The translations under genes and the position numbers were made by a program. This document shows, one piece after another, positions 1 to 8,613 of a stretch of 63,040 bases of DNA (the stretch's first letter is position 1; the number at the start of each line of letters is the position of its first letter). The notes below the pieces were generated by a model. It had not been told where the DNA came from, ran no database searches, and saw nothing but the letters and a program-made list of their open reading frames with translations. Origin of the DNA: Gemmataceae bacterium (GTDB lineage Bacteria > Planctomycetota > Planctomycetia > Gemmatales > Gemmataceae); contig SIAJ01000022.1 in the NCBI GenBank assembly GCA_009691845.1, positions 1 to 63,040 on the forward strand. Direction: 5' to 3'.

Positions 1-189
1 CCACCCTGAGTCGGAACGGAGACCCATCCGAGCACAGTCGCTTAGACTCTCCTCCCGAGTAAGTTGTTGACAACCATAGTGAACCTCGGGTAACCTTCGT
101 TCACAAACAGGATTTCCACACCCCGGAAGGACATTGGTGCCACGACCACATTCGGGATCCGGCCAAGTAGGCGGACAATTTAGTAAAAA

Positions 190-240
190 ACAAAGGGGTC
201 AGGTCTCTTTGATTCAAACAAAGAGATCTGACCCCTTTGT
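190..240. repeat. REP-like 22-bp palindrome
   Basis: Two 22-base arms (190-211 and 219-240) pair around a 7-base loop with one mismatch. The arm core GGGGTCAGGTCTCTTTG resembles palindromes that, in other genomes, flank REP-associated tyrosine transposase (RAYT, Y1 family) genes. That link is from recall and was not searched. No transposase gene is present here, so this looks like a non-autonomous copy. A short direct repeat of the right end (CCCTTTGTTTTG) follows at about 235-260. Confidence 0.6.
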
Positions 241-358
241 TTTGCCCCTTTGTTTTGCCCAATGCAGAGCAGCGGAGTAAGCGCTTGCACGCACCACCGC
301 TTACTCTGGAATGCCTCAAACCGGGCCGCGCGAAGCATAGTATCTTTTTTTGTGTTCC

Positions 359-378
359 ATTTTGTCCCATTTTGTCCC
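359..378. repeat. Tandem 10-bp repeat ATTTTGTCCC
   Basis: Two exact tandem copies of a 10-base unit. It lies about 120 bases from the REP-like palindrome and may belong to the same element. No function is evident. Confidence 0.5.
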
Positions 379-782
379 AAGCCCCGATCTTTTACACTCA
401 AGGCGCACGACCGCACAAAGAAGATAGCGCGGAGGGGTGCAAAAGTGAACACTGCTTTAAGAATTCTTTCGAGATTCTTTAAGGCGGAGCATAGCTTAAC
501 ATCTACCCGGCGGAGCCGCGTTCGCCAGAACGCGGGAGAGATCAATCGAGGTGGGCGACGTTGTCCCGCACTCTGGCGAGAGCGGCTAACGTGACTTGTC
601 ATATTCGTAGATTGGCTTGAACGACAAGCGAATCTCCTTGACATTCACCCCGAATTGAGTCAACTTGAATGAAGACTCCTCGCCCTCGCCCTCGCCCCGC
701 TTGGTTCCCTGCCTGCCTCCATCGGCATCGCCGCCCGGCCTTTGTCGATGACCTTCCCACCGTCGGGCCCTGGTCGGACTTC

Positions 783-2390
783 ATGCGCAGTTCCCTTGCG
801 CTCCTCGTTCTGATCGTCGCAGGCTCACCAGCCTTGGCTGTGGAACCCTTGCACGCGCGCATAGACACGCTCATCGCGGCTGGGCTAAAAGACTTTGACA
901 AGGTTGCTGCGCCACTTGCTTCGGACTCGGAGTTTTTACGACGTGCGACGCTCGACCTCACTGGTCGCATTCCCTCCACGAGTGAAGCTCGCGCATTCCT
1001 CGACGACAAGGCGGCCGACAAGCGGACGAAGGTGATTGACAGACTACTCGCCAGTCCCGAGTACGCCCGTCGAATGCAGGAATACTGGGACGTGGTGTTG
1101 ATGGATCGCCGGCGCGATGTGCGCGTGCCGCGTGCTGCCTGGGAAGACTATCTGCGTACATCGTTTGCAGAAAACAAGCCGTTCGATCAACTCGTTCGCG
1201 AGATGCTTTCAGCCGATGGTTCCGATCCGAAAACGCGGCCAGCCTCGAAGTTCCTGCTCGATCGCACGCTCGATCCGACCATGGTGACTCGGGACATCAG
1301 CCGGCTGTTCCTGGGAATGAATCTACAGTGTGCCCAGTGCCACGATCACCCTCTGGTCGAGGCCTACAAGCAAGAACATTTTTACGGCATCCAGGCGTTC
1401 TTCACACGCGCGTTTCTGTTCCCGGATAACACTGTTGCCACGGCCGTGATTGCGGAGAAAGGTGAAGGGGACACGACCTTCACGAGCGTATTCGACAAGA
1501 GCAAGGCGATCAAGAACACAGCTCCGCGAATGCCTGGCCTGAAGCCCCTTAGCGATCCAAAACTGGAGAAGGGGAAGGAATACAAGGTCCCCCCTGCCAA
1601 GGGCGTGAAGCCGATTCCGAATCACAGCCGCTTTGCTCAGCTGGCAGCAGCAATCACCGATAAGGACAATGTGGCCTTCCGGCGCACGGCCGCTAATCGA
1701 CTTTGGGCGATGATGCTCGGCCGCGGCATCGTGCATCCGATGGAGTTCGATCATCCGGAGAATCCGCCATCGCATCCTGCCCTGTTGAATCTGCTTGGCG
1801 AAGAACTTGTTGCTCACAAGTTCGACGTGAAGTGGCTGGTCCGCGAGATCGCCCTGAGCAAGACCTATCAGCGTTCGAGCGAATTGTCGCCGGGCCTGGA
1901 AGCCATCTCTCCGAGCAAGTTCGCGGTGGCCCAGTTGAAACCGTTGTCGCCGGAGCAGTTCGGCTACGCCATCATGCAGGCCACTGATGCAGAGCCAGTT
2001 GCCCTGGCCAAGGGCCAGACCGAGGTGGCCATGCAGGCACGTTTGGCAGGTAACCTTGTACCGTTTCGTTCCATGTTCGGCACTCGGCCTGGTGAGCCCG
2101 AGGACGGCTACGCAGCCACGCTCGATCAAACGCTATTTTTGAAACACGGCAACCTGATTCGCACGTTGATCGCTCAACGTGCCGGGAACTTGCTCGATCG
2201 GGCGACGAAAATCGCGGACAATGCTGCGATAGCCGACGAGTTGTTTTTAAGCGTGTACACGCGGCCGGCCTCGGCCGAAGAAAAGATCGACGTTGCGGAC
2301 GCACTGAAGGGCCAGAGCAATCGGCCGGCGGCTTTGGCAGAAATCATCTGGGCGATGCTGGCTTCGGCCGAGTTTCGGTTTAATCATTGA
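783..2390 (+). CDS. DUF1549/DUF1553 secreted protein
   Basis: A 535-residue member of the planctomycete family that pairs an N-terminal DUF1549 with a C-terminal DUF1553. The start at 783 is preferred over the in-frame ATG at 669, because 783 begins with a clean Sec signal peptide (MRSSLALLVLIVAG, cut near SPALA). DUF1549 covers roughly residues 25-230 and holds a haem-type CAQCH motif followed by DHP. DUF1553 follows from about residue 280, with the typical RRTAANRLWAMMLGRG segment. The family is abundant in planctomycetes, is found next to DUF1501 genes and is thought to act outside the cytoplasm, but its biochemistry is not settled. The next gene begins 56 bases downstream, so the two are probably co-transcribed. 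Confidence 0.9.
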   Translation: MRSSLALLVLIVAGSPALAVEPLHARIDTLIAAGLKDFDKVAAPLASDSEFLRRATLDLTGRIPSTSEARAFLDDKAADKRTKVIDRLLASPEYARRMQEYWDVVLMDRRRDVRVPRAAWEDYLRTSFAENKPFDQLVREMLSADGSDPKTRPASKFLLDRTLDPTMVTRDISRLFLGMNLQCAQCHDHPLVEAYKQEHFYGIQAFFTRAFLFPDNTVATAVIAEKGEGDTTFTSVFDKSKAIKNTAPRMPGLKPLSDPKLEKGKEYKVPPAKGVKPIPNHSRFAQLAAAITDKDNVAFRRTAANRLWAMMLGRGIVHPMEFDHPENPPSHPALLNLLGEELVAHKFDVKWLVREIALSKTYQRSSELSPGLEAISPSKFAVAQLKPLSPEQFGYAIMQATDAEPVALAKGQTEVAMQARLAGNLVPFRSMFGTRPGEPEDGYAATLDQTLFLKHGNLIRTLIAQRAGNLLDRATKIADNAAIADELFLSVYTRPASAEEKIDVADALKGQSNRPAALAEIIWAMLASAEFRFNH

Positions 2391-2446
2391 TGGCTTTTTC
2401 CCTCCTTCGCTTCGGCGAGGGGAACAAGATTTCAAAGAGGTATCCC

Positions 2447-3739
2447 ATGATCTGGTGTCCCTATTCCTGCGAGACTGCCGAACATCGCGTGACTCGCCGG
2501 GCCTTTCTGGGCGGCTCACTGCTTGGGGCCGGTTCGCTGATGGGCTTCGGTGGCCTGACGACCTCCGCAGCCGCAAAAGAACTCAGCAAGAGCCAGAAGC
2601 GCGTCGTCGTAATCTTTCTGAGCGGAGGCGCGAGCCAACTGGAAACTTGGGACCCGAAGCCAGGCACGGACACGGGTGGCCCGTTCAAGGCGATACCGAC
2701 CTCGGTCCCTGGAACGCACATCTGCGAACTGTTGCCGGAGACGGCCAAGCTCATGCACCGGCAAGTGCTCGTTCGCGGCATCAACACCACGGACGACGAT
2801 CACGGTCGCGGAGAAGTGCAAATGCTGACCGGTCGCAAGCCGGACCCAGCCTTCGAGTATCCCCACATCGGTGCGGTGGCGGCCAAACTGCTTGGCACCG
2901 GAACCGAGGAATTGCCGGGACACATCCAGATCACACCGAACGGAGGTAGCGGCTTCAACAAGCAGGATGCCGCATTCCTCGGCCCCAAGTTCGCTTCCGT
3001 TACGCTGGCCGATGGCAAGCCGCCTGCGGATCTGTTTCGCCCTGCGGCCTTAACGACAACAGCCGATCAGGAGCGTGAAGCCTTGCGAAAGAAACTAAAC
3101 GATCGTTTCGCCAAGTCACGCCGCACGGCGCAAACGGAAGCTTACACAGAGTCCTACGATCAAGCCGCCAAGTTCATCGCGAAAGGAGACGTGCTTTCGA
3201 TCGGCATGGAGGATCCCAAAACCGCAGACCGCTATGGTCGGCACGACTTTGGGCGACACATGCTGCTCGCCCGACGATTGCTCGAACAGGGCGTAACCTT
3301 CGTGAAAGTCACGCACACGAACTACGACACGCATCATGAAAACTTCGATTTTCACATCGAGCAACTCGGCGAATTCGACCGGCCGTATGCCGCGTTGCTC
3401 ACTGACCTGGCCGAACGTGGTATGTTGGAATCGACGCTGGTAATCGTGATGGCAGAGTTCGGCCGCACGCCACGAATCAACGAACGCTATGGCCGCGATC
3501 ACTGGTCGAAGGCTTGGTCGATCGCGATGGCTGGTTGCGGGCTGAAAGCGGGTGCGGTGGTCGGCAAGACAAACGCGAACGGTACTGCCGTCACCGAACG
3601 TGAAGTCCACGGCGGCCACTTGTTCCACACGTATTTCCGGGCGTTGGGTGTGGATTCGACCAAGAACTTCTATCCGAAGGATCGCCCGATACCGATCGCG
3701 GACCCGAAGGCGGCGGCGATTACGGAAGTGCTTGTGTGA
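2447..3739 (+). CDS. DUF1501 Tat-exported protein
   Basis: A 430-residue DUF1501 protein related to the alkaline phosphatase/sulfatase fold. The ATG at 2447 is chosen because an AGAGG ribosome site lies about 7 bases upstream. The first residues then contain a twin-arginine signal (TRRAFLGG plus a hydrophobic stretch). An ATG at 2387 overlaps the previous stop but lacks such support. Typical segments are visible: FLSGGASQLETWDPKPG near residue 50, DDDHGRGEVQMLTGR near 110, AEFGRTPRIN near 330 and REVHGGHLFHTYF near 385. These supply Asp/His residues like those used for metal binding in the superfamily. It is the usual partner of the DUF1549/1553 gene upstream. Substrate unknown. Confidence 0.9.
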   Translation: MIWCPYSCETAEHRVTRRAFLGGSLLGAGSLMGFGGLTTSAAAKELSKSQKRVVVIFLSGGASQLETWDPKPGTDTGGPFKAIPTSVPGTHICELLPETAKLMHRQVLVRGINTTDDDHGRGEVQMLTGRKPDPAFEYPHIGAVAAKLLGTGTEELPGHIQITPNGGSGFNKQDAAFLGPKFASVTLADGKPPADLFRPAALTTTADQEREALRKKLNDRFAKSRRTAQTEAYTESYDQAAKFIAKGDVLSIGMEDPKTADRYGRHDFGRHMLLARRLLEQGVTFVKVTHTNYDTHHENFDFHIEQLGEFDRPYAALLTDLAERGMLESTLVIVMAEFGRTPRINERYGRDHWSKAWSIAMAGCGLKAGAVVGKTNANGTAVTEREVHGGHLFHTYFRALGVDSTKNFYPKDRPIPIADPKAAAITEVLV

Positions 3740-3744
3740 TGCCT

Positions 3745-3769
3745 CCCCCTCTCCGTTTCGGAGAGGGGG
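3745..3769. repeat. GC-rich hairpin
   Basis: Two perfect 10-base arms (CCCCCTCTCC at 3745-3754 and its complement at 3760-3769) flank a 5-base loop. A related stretch (CCTCCCCGAAGTGGAGAGGG) recurs at about 3825-3845. It lies just after the DUF1501 stop. It could weaken transcription into the WD40 gene or be a mobile palindromic repeat. No T-run follows, so a classic terminator is unlikely. Confidence 0.6.
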
Positions 3770-3872
3770 CCGAGGGGAGAGGTATCTGCCGATCGCGAGC
3801 GAGAAGACCCCTCCCCCTAACCACCTCCCCGAAGTGGAGAGGGAGAACAAGACAAATCCCAATCGAGACCCC

Positions 3873-5027
3873 ATGCCACTTCCCCCCATCGACATCATGG
3901 CGTCCCGCGTAGCCATCGAACTCAAGCATCCCAGTCCGCTCATCGGCTGTCGCTTCGATCCTTCGGGGCGGTATCTTTTCACAACCGCCCAGGATAACTC
4001 GATCCAGCGGTTCGATCTGTTCACACTCAAGAAGACAGCACTTCTCGGACATTCAAGTTGGTCGCGTGGACTGGGATTCGTGGGAACCTCCGCCACAATC
4101 ATGCCGATCACACAACGGGCGACCTATCCGATTCCGCTCAATCAAGGCGGCATTTTCAATGCACTGAGCAGCATAGCGGCCGCCGCATCGTCTCAGGTGC
4201 CGAATAGTCCCTTCACTCTCATCAGTGGCGATTATCTCGGCGAATTGCGCTGGTGGGACGGAACCGCCGACGTCCCGATAGCCACGAGAACGGTGAAGGC
4301 CCATGAAGGCTGGCTGCGGGCTCTTGACGTGAGTCCCGATCGAAAGCTCTTGGCCACCTGCGGCAATGACCACCTCGTGAAACTCTGGTCCGCGAGTGAC
4401 GGCAAGCCGATTCGCACTCTCGAAGGTCACGCGAGCCACGTGTACAACGTTGCCTTTCATCCGGGCGGCAAGACGCTTGTCTCGGCCGATCTCAAAGGGT
4501 TTGTGAAGGAGTGGGAAGTCGAAACCGGCAAGCCGCTGCGTGAACTTGATGCGAAGGTATTCCACAAGTACGACTCGGGTTTCGCTGCGGACATCGGCGG
4601 CATTCGTGGCATGGCGTTCAGTCCCGACGGCCAGTTTCTCGCGGGCACTGGCATCACGAATGTGTCGAACGCGTTCGCGGGCGTTGGCAATCCGCTCGTG
4701 ATTCAGTTTGACATGAAAGACGGCAAGGCCAAGCAACTGAAGCCGAAGGAAGCCTTCCAAGGAACCGGCTGGGGCGTCGGCTATCTACCGAATGGCTATC
4801 TCATCGCGGCCGGCGGTGCGGGCCAAGGTCGTATTTGGTTCTGGAAGCCAGACGATCCAGCTAGCGCCCACATGCTCAACGTCCCCGCAAATATCCGCGA
4901 CTTGGCTTTGCATCCGGATGGCACTGCCTTCGCGGTGTCGTGCTTCAACGGATCGGCGTATGTGTATACGATGCTGCCAGGGCCGGTCGTGGCAAAGAAG
5001 GACGCGATAGCGGTGCCGAAGAAGTGA
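3873..5027 (+). CDS. WD40-repeat protein
   Basis: A 384-residue WD40 beta-propeller protein. The start at 3873 (or ATG 3897) is favoured, since the upstream in-frame extension back to 3552 runs through the DUF1501 gene and the hairpin and reads as noise. At least five to six blades are recognisable, with SPDRKLLATCGNDHLVKLW and HPGGKTLVSADLKGFVKEW the clearest. No signal peptide is visible, which suggests a cytoplasmic scaffold. In planctomycetes such WD40 genes commonly follow DUF1549/DUF1501 pairs, so a shared function is likely but undefined. The gap to DUF1501 is 133 bases. Confidence 0.85.
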   Translation: MPLPPIDIMASRVAIELKHPSPLIGCRFDPSGRYLFTTAQDNSIQRFDLFTLKKTALLGHSSWSRGLGFVGTSATIMPITQRATYPIPLNQGGIFNALSSIAAAASSQVPNSPFTLISGDYLGELRWWDGTADVPIATRTVKAHEGWLRALDVSPDRKLLATCGNDHLVKLWSASDGKPIRTLEGHASHVYNVAFHPGGKTLVSADLKGFVKEWEVETGKPLRELDAKVFHKYDSGFAADIGGIRGMAFSPDGQFLAGTGITNVSNAFAGVGNPLVIQFDMKDGKAKQLKPKEAFQGTGWGVGYLPNGYLIAAGGAGQGRIWFWKPDDPASAHMLNVPANIRDLALHPDGTAFAVSCFNGSAYVYTMLPGPVVAKKDAIAVPKK

Positions 5028-5040
5028 CGTAGAAACACGA

Positions 5041-5496
5041 TCAATACTCCTTCAGTAGCAACTCCTCGCCCGGAGTGTACCAGCCATCGCTATCGATCTG
5101 AAATACTCCGTCGGCCGTGGTGGCAATCGCGATTGCCAGCGTGCGGCAAATATCTTCTATGGCCGAGTCGTTGCGATGATCGAGCGGCTTGCGAATGGTC
5201 ACCAGTTGCTTCGACTGAATCACGAGTTCCATCAGGACAACGTAGTTTGGCGAGTACGTACATGTCTCCAGCCAGGCGGCCCATGTGTTGAGATCTTCCC
5301 GAAGGTTATCGGCGCCGTCTAAATAGCGTTCCACATAGATTGGTGTTTCGCCACCCAGCGAGAACTCAGCCGCGGTCCAGCCGAGATCGTCGCCGCGAAA
5401 TCGCACTTCCACGACCCGGCCCGGAGACTGCACGCAGGCCTGCAAGTCGGCCGGTGAGGGCTCCCGGTCGGATCGGCAGAAGACACGATACCACAT
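5041..5496 (-). CDS. Conserved hypothetical protein, coupled to argG
   Basis: A 151-residue soluble protein with no family I recognise. Its ATG overlaps the argG stop in a TAATG arrangement (5494-5498), which points to translational coupling and joint expression with argG. There is no signal peptide or membrane segment. The sequence is acidic and rich in Trp and Tyr. It is convergent with the WD40 gene, with only 13 bases between their stops. A role tied to arginine metabolism is only guilt by association. Confidence 0.75.
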   Translation of the reverse strand: MWYRVFCRSDREPSPADLQACVQSPGRVVEVRFRGDDLGWTAAEFSLGGETPIYVERYLDGADNLREDLNTWAAWLETCTYSPNYVVLMELVIQSKQLVTIRKPLDHRNDSAIEDICRTLAIAIATTADGVFQIDSDGWYTPGEELLLKEY

Positions 5497-6749
5497 TACT
5501 TCGCCCAGGCAGGTGCTGCCACCTGGCCGTTCGCGGCGAGGGCTCGGGCACTGACTTGCAACACGCTCAAAAAACCTTCCGAATCAGCATGGTTGAACAC
5601 GCCGATCGCTTCCATCGAGGCATTGCTTTCCGAGTACATCTGGTGCGGCACGTCGGTCGCCGAGGCGAAATACGCCTGCCCCTTGTACAGGTTCAGCGTG
5701 ATGGTGCCGGTTGCCAGTTTGACCGTCGGGGCGAGTGCCTCGCGGGCCATATGTGAGGCGAGATCGAAGCCGTAGCCCTGGTAAATCTGCTTCGAGAGGA
5801 ACATGGAAAGCTGATCGAACAACTCTCGTGCCCGCCGGTCGATCACGAGTTGGAGCAGATACATGTAGGCACTGCCCAACAACTCCATGCCGGGTGCCTC
5901 GTACACGCCACGCGACTTCACGCCCACGAACCGGTTCTCGACCAGGTGCGAACCGATGCCAACACCGTTCCGCCCGCCGATTGTGTTCGCCTGGGTGATC
6001 GCCTCGAAGGCCTTCATTTTCCTGCCGTTAAGGGCCACGGGACGGCCTTGTTCAAATCTTACCGTCACTTGCTCGGGTTTGTCCGGCGCGTCCTTCGGCA
6101 ACACGCCCATGCCGGGCGTAATGAACCAGGGATCGGTTTCGAGCGATTCCAACTTGCCCGCTTCGTGCGTTAGCCCAAGAAGGTTCGCGTCCGTCGAGTA
6201 GGGGGCATCCTTGCTCGCCTTGATCGGCAGCTTGCGTTCGTTGCAATAGTCGATCATCTCGCTCCGCCCACCGAACTGCTTCAGGAACAGTTCGTCTCGC
6301 CAGGGAGCGTAAATCTGAAACTCCGGTGCGAGCATGTTGGTGCAGAGTTGGAAACGTACCTGGTCGTTGCCGCGGCCTGTGGAGCCGTGGCTTAAGACGG
6401 CGATGCCCTTCTTCTTCATCGCTCGGACCATGCCGGCCACGATCACATGTCGGCCGATGCCGGTTGTATTCCAGTACCGCCCCTCGTAGCACGATTGGGA
6501 CTGGATAATCTCCAAGCCCGCTTCGGCAATCGAGTCCTTGAGATCGAGGGCGATGAAATCGGCGGCACCGCAGGCACGCATGCGTTTCTCGACGTCCGCG
6601 AAATCCGGCTCGTCCGGCTGGGCCATGTCGGCCGTGAAGCAGACGACGGTAACGCCAAGCTCGGTGAGCCAGCGGGTTACGGTGCAGCTATCAAGCCCGC
6701 CCGACGCGGCAAAGGCGATGGTCTTGCCCTTCAGATCATTCGCGGTCAC
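5496..6749 (-). CDS. argG: Argininosuccinate synthase
   Basis: Joins citrulline and aspartate using ATP to give argininosuccinate, the next-to-last step of arginine biosynthesis in the cytoplasm. The protein has 417 residues when begun at the GTG at 6749, which has GGAG about 7 bases upstream. The longer frame to 6791 enters a repeat and is not favoured. The N-terminal PP-loop motif (AFAASGGLDSCTVTRWL) marks the ATP pyrophosphatase fold. Further family segments are LSHGSTGRGNDQVRF near residue 120, and the conserved APWRDE and KDAPYSTDANLLG in the middle. Length is normal for the family. The small gene at 5041 is coupled to it. argH is not in the window. Confidence 0.95.
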   Translation of the reverse strand: MTANDLKGKTIAFAASGGLDSCTVTRWLTELGVTVVCFTADMAQPDEPDFADVEKRMRACGAADFIALDLKDSIAEAGLEIIQSQSCYEGRYWNTTGIGRHVIVAGMVRAMKKKGIAVLSHGSTGRGNDQVRFQLCTNMLAPEFQIYAPWRDELFLKQFGGRSEMIDYCNERKLPIKASKDAPYSTDANLLGLTHEAGKLESLETDPWFITPGMGVLPKDAPDKPEQVTVRFEQGRPVALNGRKMKAFEAITQANTIGGRNGVGIGSHLVENRFVGVKSRGVYEAPGMELLGSAYMYLLQLVIDRRARELFDQLSMFLSKQIYQGYGFDLASHMAREALAPTVKLATGTITLNLYKGQAYFASATDVPHQMYSESNASMEAIGVFNHADSEGFLSVLQVSARALAANGQVAAPAWAK

Positions 6750-6762
6750 AACACACTCCGTG

Positions 6763-6832
6763 AAGTAAAAAGTGGAAAGTGAAAAGGACAAAGCAAGATC
6801 CCATTGTCTTTTTCGCTTTTGACTTTTTACTT
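6763..6832. repeat. AT-rich inverted repeat
   Basis: An imperfect inverted repeat. The left part contains AAGTAAAAAGTGGAAAGTG and the right part is nearly its complement, with a loop of about 16 bases between. It lies between the divergent argG and the gene at 6868, so it overlaps their promoter space. A related AT-rich palindrome occurs at 9144-9198. Confidence 0.6.
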
Positions 6833-6867
6833 ATTTGAGACGCACTCGCACACCAGAAGGCTGAGCC

Positions 6868-7257
6868 ATGGACGAATGGGATGCAATGGGCCACGGGATG
6901 AAGGTCGATCTCCGGGCGGCGGACTGGGAAAATGTCTCGCTTCGCGTCACCGTGGGTTTTCTGGTGACGGCCCCGATCCCGCTCATCTTCAACCACTTTT
7001 TTCTGGGCAATCGGCATTCGGGCGGCGGCACCGGCGGGATCCAACAAGTCCGTGTGGTCGCGTCGATCATGACTCTTGCGTTTTTTGGCTTGGTCGCTTT
7101 CATCATTTCTGCGGGGTTTCGGGGCCTTTCGCATGCCAGTGCGACCGAGCAGTCGATCGCGCTGCCGCTAGGCGGGATCCTCATCGGCATCGTGGACTTC
7201 CTTATGTTTCTTGCACTCAGCATTAACATGATGGCCATTGTGGGCACATCCCTATGA
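6868..7257 (+). CDS. Small integral membrane protein
   Basis: A 129-residue protein with three hydrophobic segments, at about residues 28-48, 65-85 and 100-125. No family is recognised. Its last codon overlaps the start of the JAMM protease gene in an ATGA arrangement (7254-7257), so the two are almost certainly translated together. The N-terminus is Met-rich and acidic, without a cleavable signal. Function unknown. A membrane substrate or partner of the downstream metalloprotease is a reasonable guess. Confidence 0.7.
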   Translation: MDEWDAMGHGMKVDLRAADWENVSLRVTVGFLVTAPIPLIFNHFFLGNRHSGGGTGGIQQVRVVASIMTLAFFGLVAFIISAGFRGLSHASATEQSIALPLGGILIGIVDFLMFLALSINMMAIVGTSL

Positions 7258-7694
7258 ACGAAAGGTTCCGACTTTCGATTCCGCATGCGCTTTTCGAGGC
7301 GATGATCGTTCATGCTCGCACGGAGTTGCCTGCCGAGTGCTGTGGCATCCTTGCGGGTTCAGTTGAAGTCGGAGTTGGGAGAGTGACGGAGCATTACCCG
7401 CTCGTGAACGCTCTCAACTCGCCTACAGAGTACGAATCGGAACCTCGAAGCATGTTGGCCGCCCACAAGGCCATGCGAGCGAGCGGGTCCGAAATCCTGG
7501 CCGTCTATCACTCGCATCCTGGCAGCGATCCGATTCCAAGTAAACGCGATCTGGAGCGGAATTACGGCGAATGCGTTGTGCATGTGATCATCGGACTTCG
7601 TTCTGCGGAAGCGGACGTTCGCGGTTGGTGGCTTACTTTGCGGGATTATCGAGAGGCGGAGTGGAACATCGACAAAGGGCTTTCTTCAAAGTAG
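7254..7694 (+). CDS. JAMM/M67-family metalloprotease
   Basis: A 146-residue protein of the JAB/MPN (Mov34) superfamily. The zinc signature is clear: HSHPGSDPIPSKRD supplies the two His and the Asp, and a Glu in the N-terminal strand (the ELPAECCG segment near residue 25) would be the catalytic acid. Bacterial M67 proteins process ubiquitin-like sulfur carriers or desampylate proteins, and some are linked to cysteine or molybdopterin synthesis. No ubiquitin-like gene lies next to this one. It overlaps the small membrane protein upstream by 4 bases. The precise substrate is unknown. Confidence 0.85.
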   Translation: MNERFRLSIPHALFEAMIVHARTELPAECCGILAGSVEVGVGRVTEHYPLVNALNSPTEYESEPRSMLAAHKAMRASGSEILAVYHSHPGSDPIPSKRDLERNYGECVVHVIIGLRSAEADVRGWWLTLRDYREAEWNIDKGLSSK

Positions 7695-7793
7695 CCCTCT
7701 CGCTCCGCGAGAGGGAGGCGTGAAGCCACAAGAGTCAAGGTCGCCCATATAGCGGGCAAGCCCCGCTTTCCTCTCGCGGAGCGAGAGGGCTAC
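7691..7793. terminator. Long perfect inverted repeat, terminator-like
   Basis: Perfect 23-base arms (7691-7713 and 7771-7793) surround 57 bases. The left arm begins at the stop codon of the JAMM gene, and the right arm is followed by a T-run (7795-7800). Each arm is itself a hairpin built on GCCCTCTCGCTCCGCGAGAGG. It may terminate transcription. The arm sequence also looks like a dispersed palindromic repeat. Confidence 0.55.
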
Positions 7794-8007
7794 CTTTTTT
7801 GGCACCGGAAATTGCGGCAAGCTCCTCAATTCCTTCCGAATATCCTCGCAACGTTTTCCCAGCCCTTCCGTCCGTTGTCCGGCAGCAAAGCCAGCTACTC
7901 TGGTTCACGCACACTGCGAAAATCGTCGCACTGCAAGCGGAATATTATCCGGCGGCGAAAGCGTTCGCGTGAGAGAACGTGGACCGTCATACCCGGCAGA
8001 ATCTTGC

Positions 8008-8304
8008 TCAAGATAATTCGCGTTGGTCCGTCGATTGCCTGCTTCTTGAAGTCCAGGGACGATCACGCTGTACTGTGGCGGTGCAAAAAGGTGCTTGAGA
8101 GTCTGCGGCGCGAGCCAGTGTTTCGGCCGCGAGTTCGTCCGGACTGAAACGCACGTGGCAAACAGCCGAGTCGGCACGCAACTCGTCCGCCCGCTGGCGA
8201 AGAAACGCCAGGTAGCGTCGGGTGTCTTTGGCGGTGAGATTGGCCAGGGGCGAGGCTCCGAGTGCATAATCAGGGTTGTGATGAGCGCTCGCCCAGAGTA
8301 GCCC
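8008..8304 (-). pseudogene. Possible remnant of an unknown gene
   Basis: Within the 820-base gap between the JAMM and tpx genes, one minus-strand frame reads as protein-like for 98 codons and ends at a TGA (8008-8010). Its start is replaced by a palindromic repeat at about 8305-8350, and no start codon or ribosome site is found. A protein-like segment in another frame follows to about 7895. I do not recognise the family. It is best described as decayed coding DNA bordered by repeats. Confidence 0.25.
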
Positions 8305-8322
8305 GCACGCTCCGTGTGCTGG

Positions 8323-8349
8323 TGGTCGGCACTCGGAGTGTGCCGACCA
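8323..8349. repeat. GGTCGGCAC palindrome
   Basis: Ten-base arms (TGGTCGGCAC and its complement) flank a 7-base loop. It belongs to the family of palindromes also seen at 11919-11943 and 56336-56397, which share the GGCACACTCCGAGTGTGCC-like core. A partial unit (GCACGCTCCGTGTGC) lies just before it at about 8305-8320. Confidence 0.6.
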
Positions 8350-8613
8350 CTATGATGTCGATGCGACTTGAGGTCGTCGAAGCCAGCCTCGCGGAGAGGG
8401 GAAGCGAAGGCAACGCTATGGCGTTGAGCAATGTATTGGCAGTTCAGGTTTTCGATCGGTTTAAAACCGGAGCTACCAGCACTTTGCACGGTCTTATTTG
8501 CCGTAGCCTACAGCTTCCCTTCTCGACGCTGACCCCCCAGATACGTAGGGTGGATCGAACGGGCCCATGCATCTGCCGGCCTAAATCGAGTTTCACATCA
8601 CGAGGAGACATTC

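Larger units (their letters stand above)
1..782. other. Non-coding left edge with repeats
   Basis: No convincing complete gene is seen here. On the minus strand, a short frame with protein-like composition ends with a stop at 42-44 and runs back to about 180, where it meets the palindrome at 190-240. It could be the 3' remnant of a gene cut off by that element, but it is too short to name. Longer frames on both strands between 180 and 650 have biased composition and no domain signal. The region just before 783 should hold the promoter of the gene that follows. Confidence 0.5.

Noticed and set aside
180..644. A 154-codon minus-strand frame
   Set aside because: It runs through the REP-like palindrome and the ATTTTGTCCC repeat, has biased composition and shows no domain or ribosome site.
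7691..7793. CRISPR-like or IS-end structure
   Set aside because: There are only two copies, in inverted orientation, without regular spacers, target duplications or a transposase gene.
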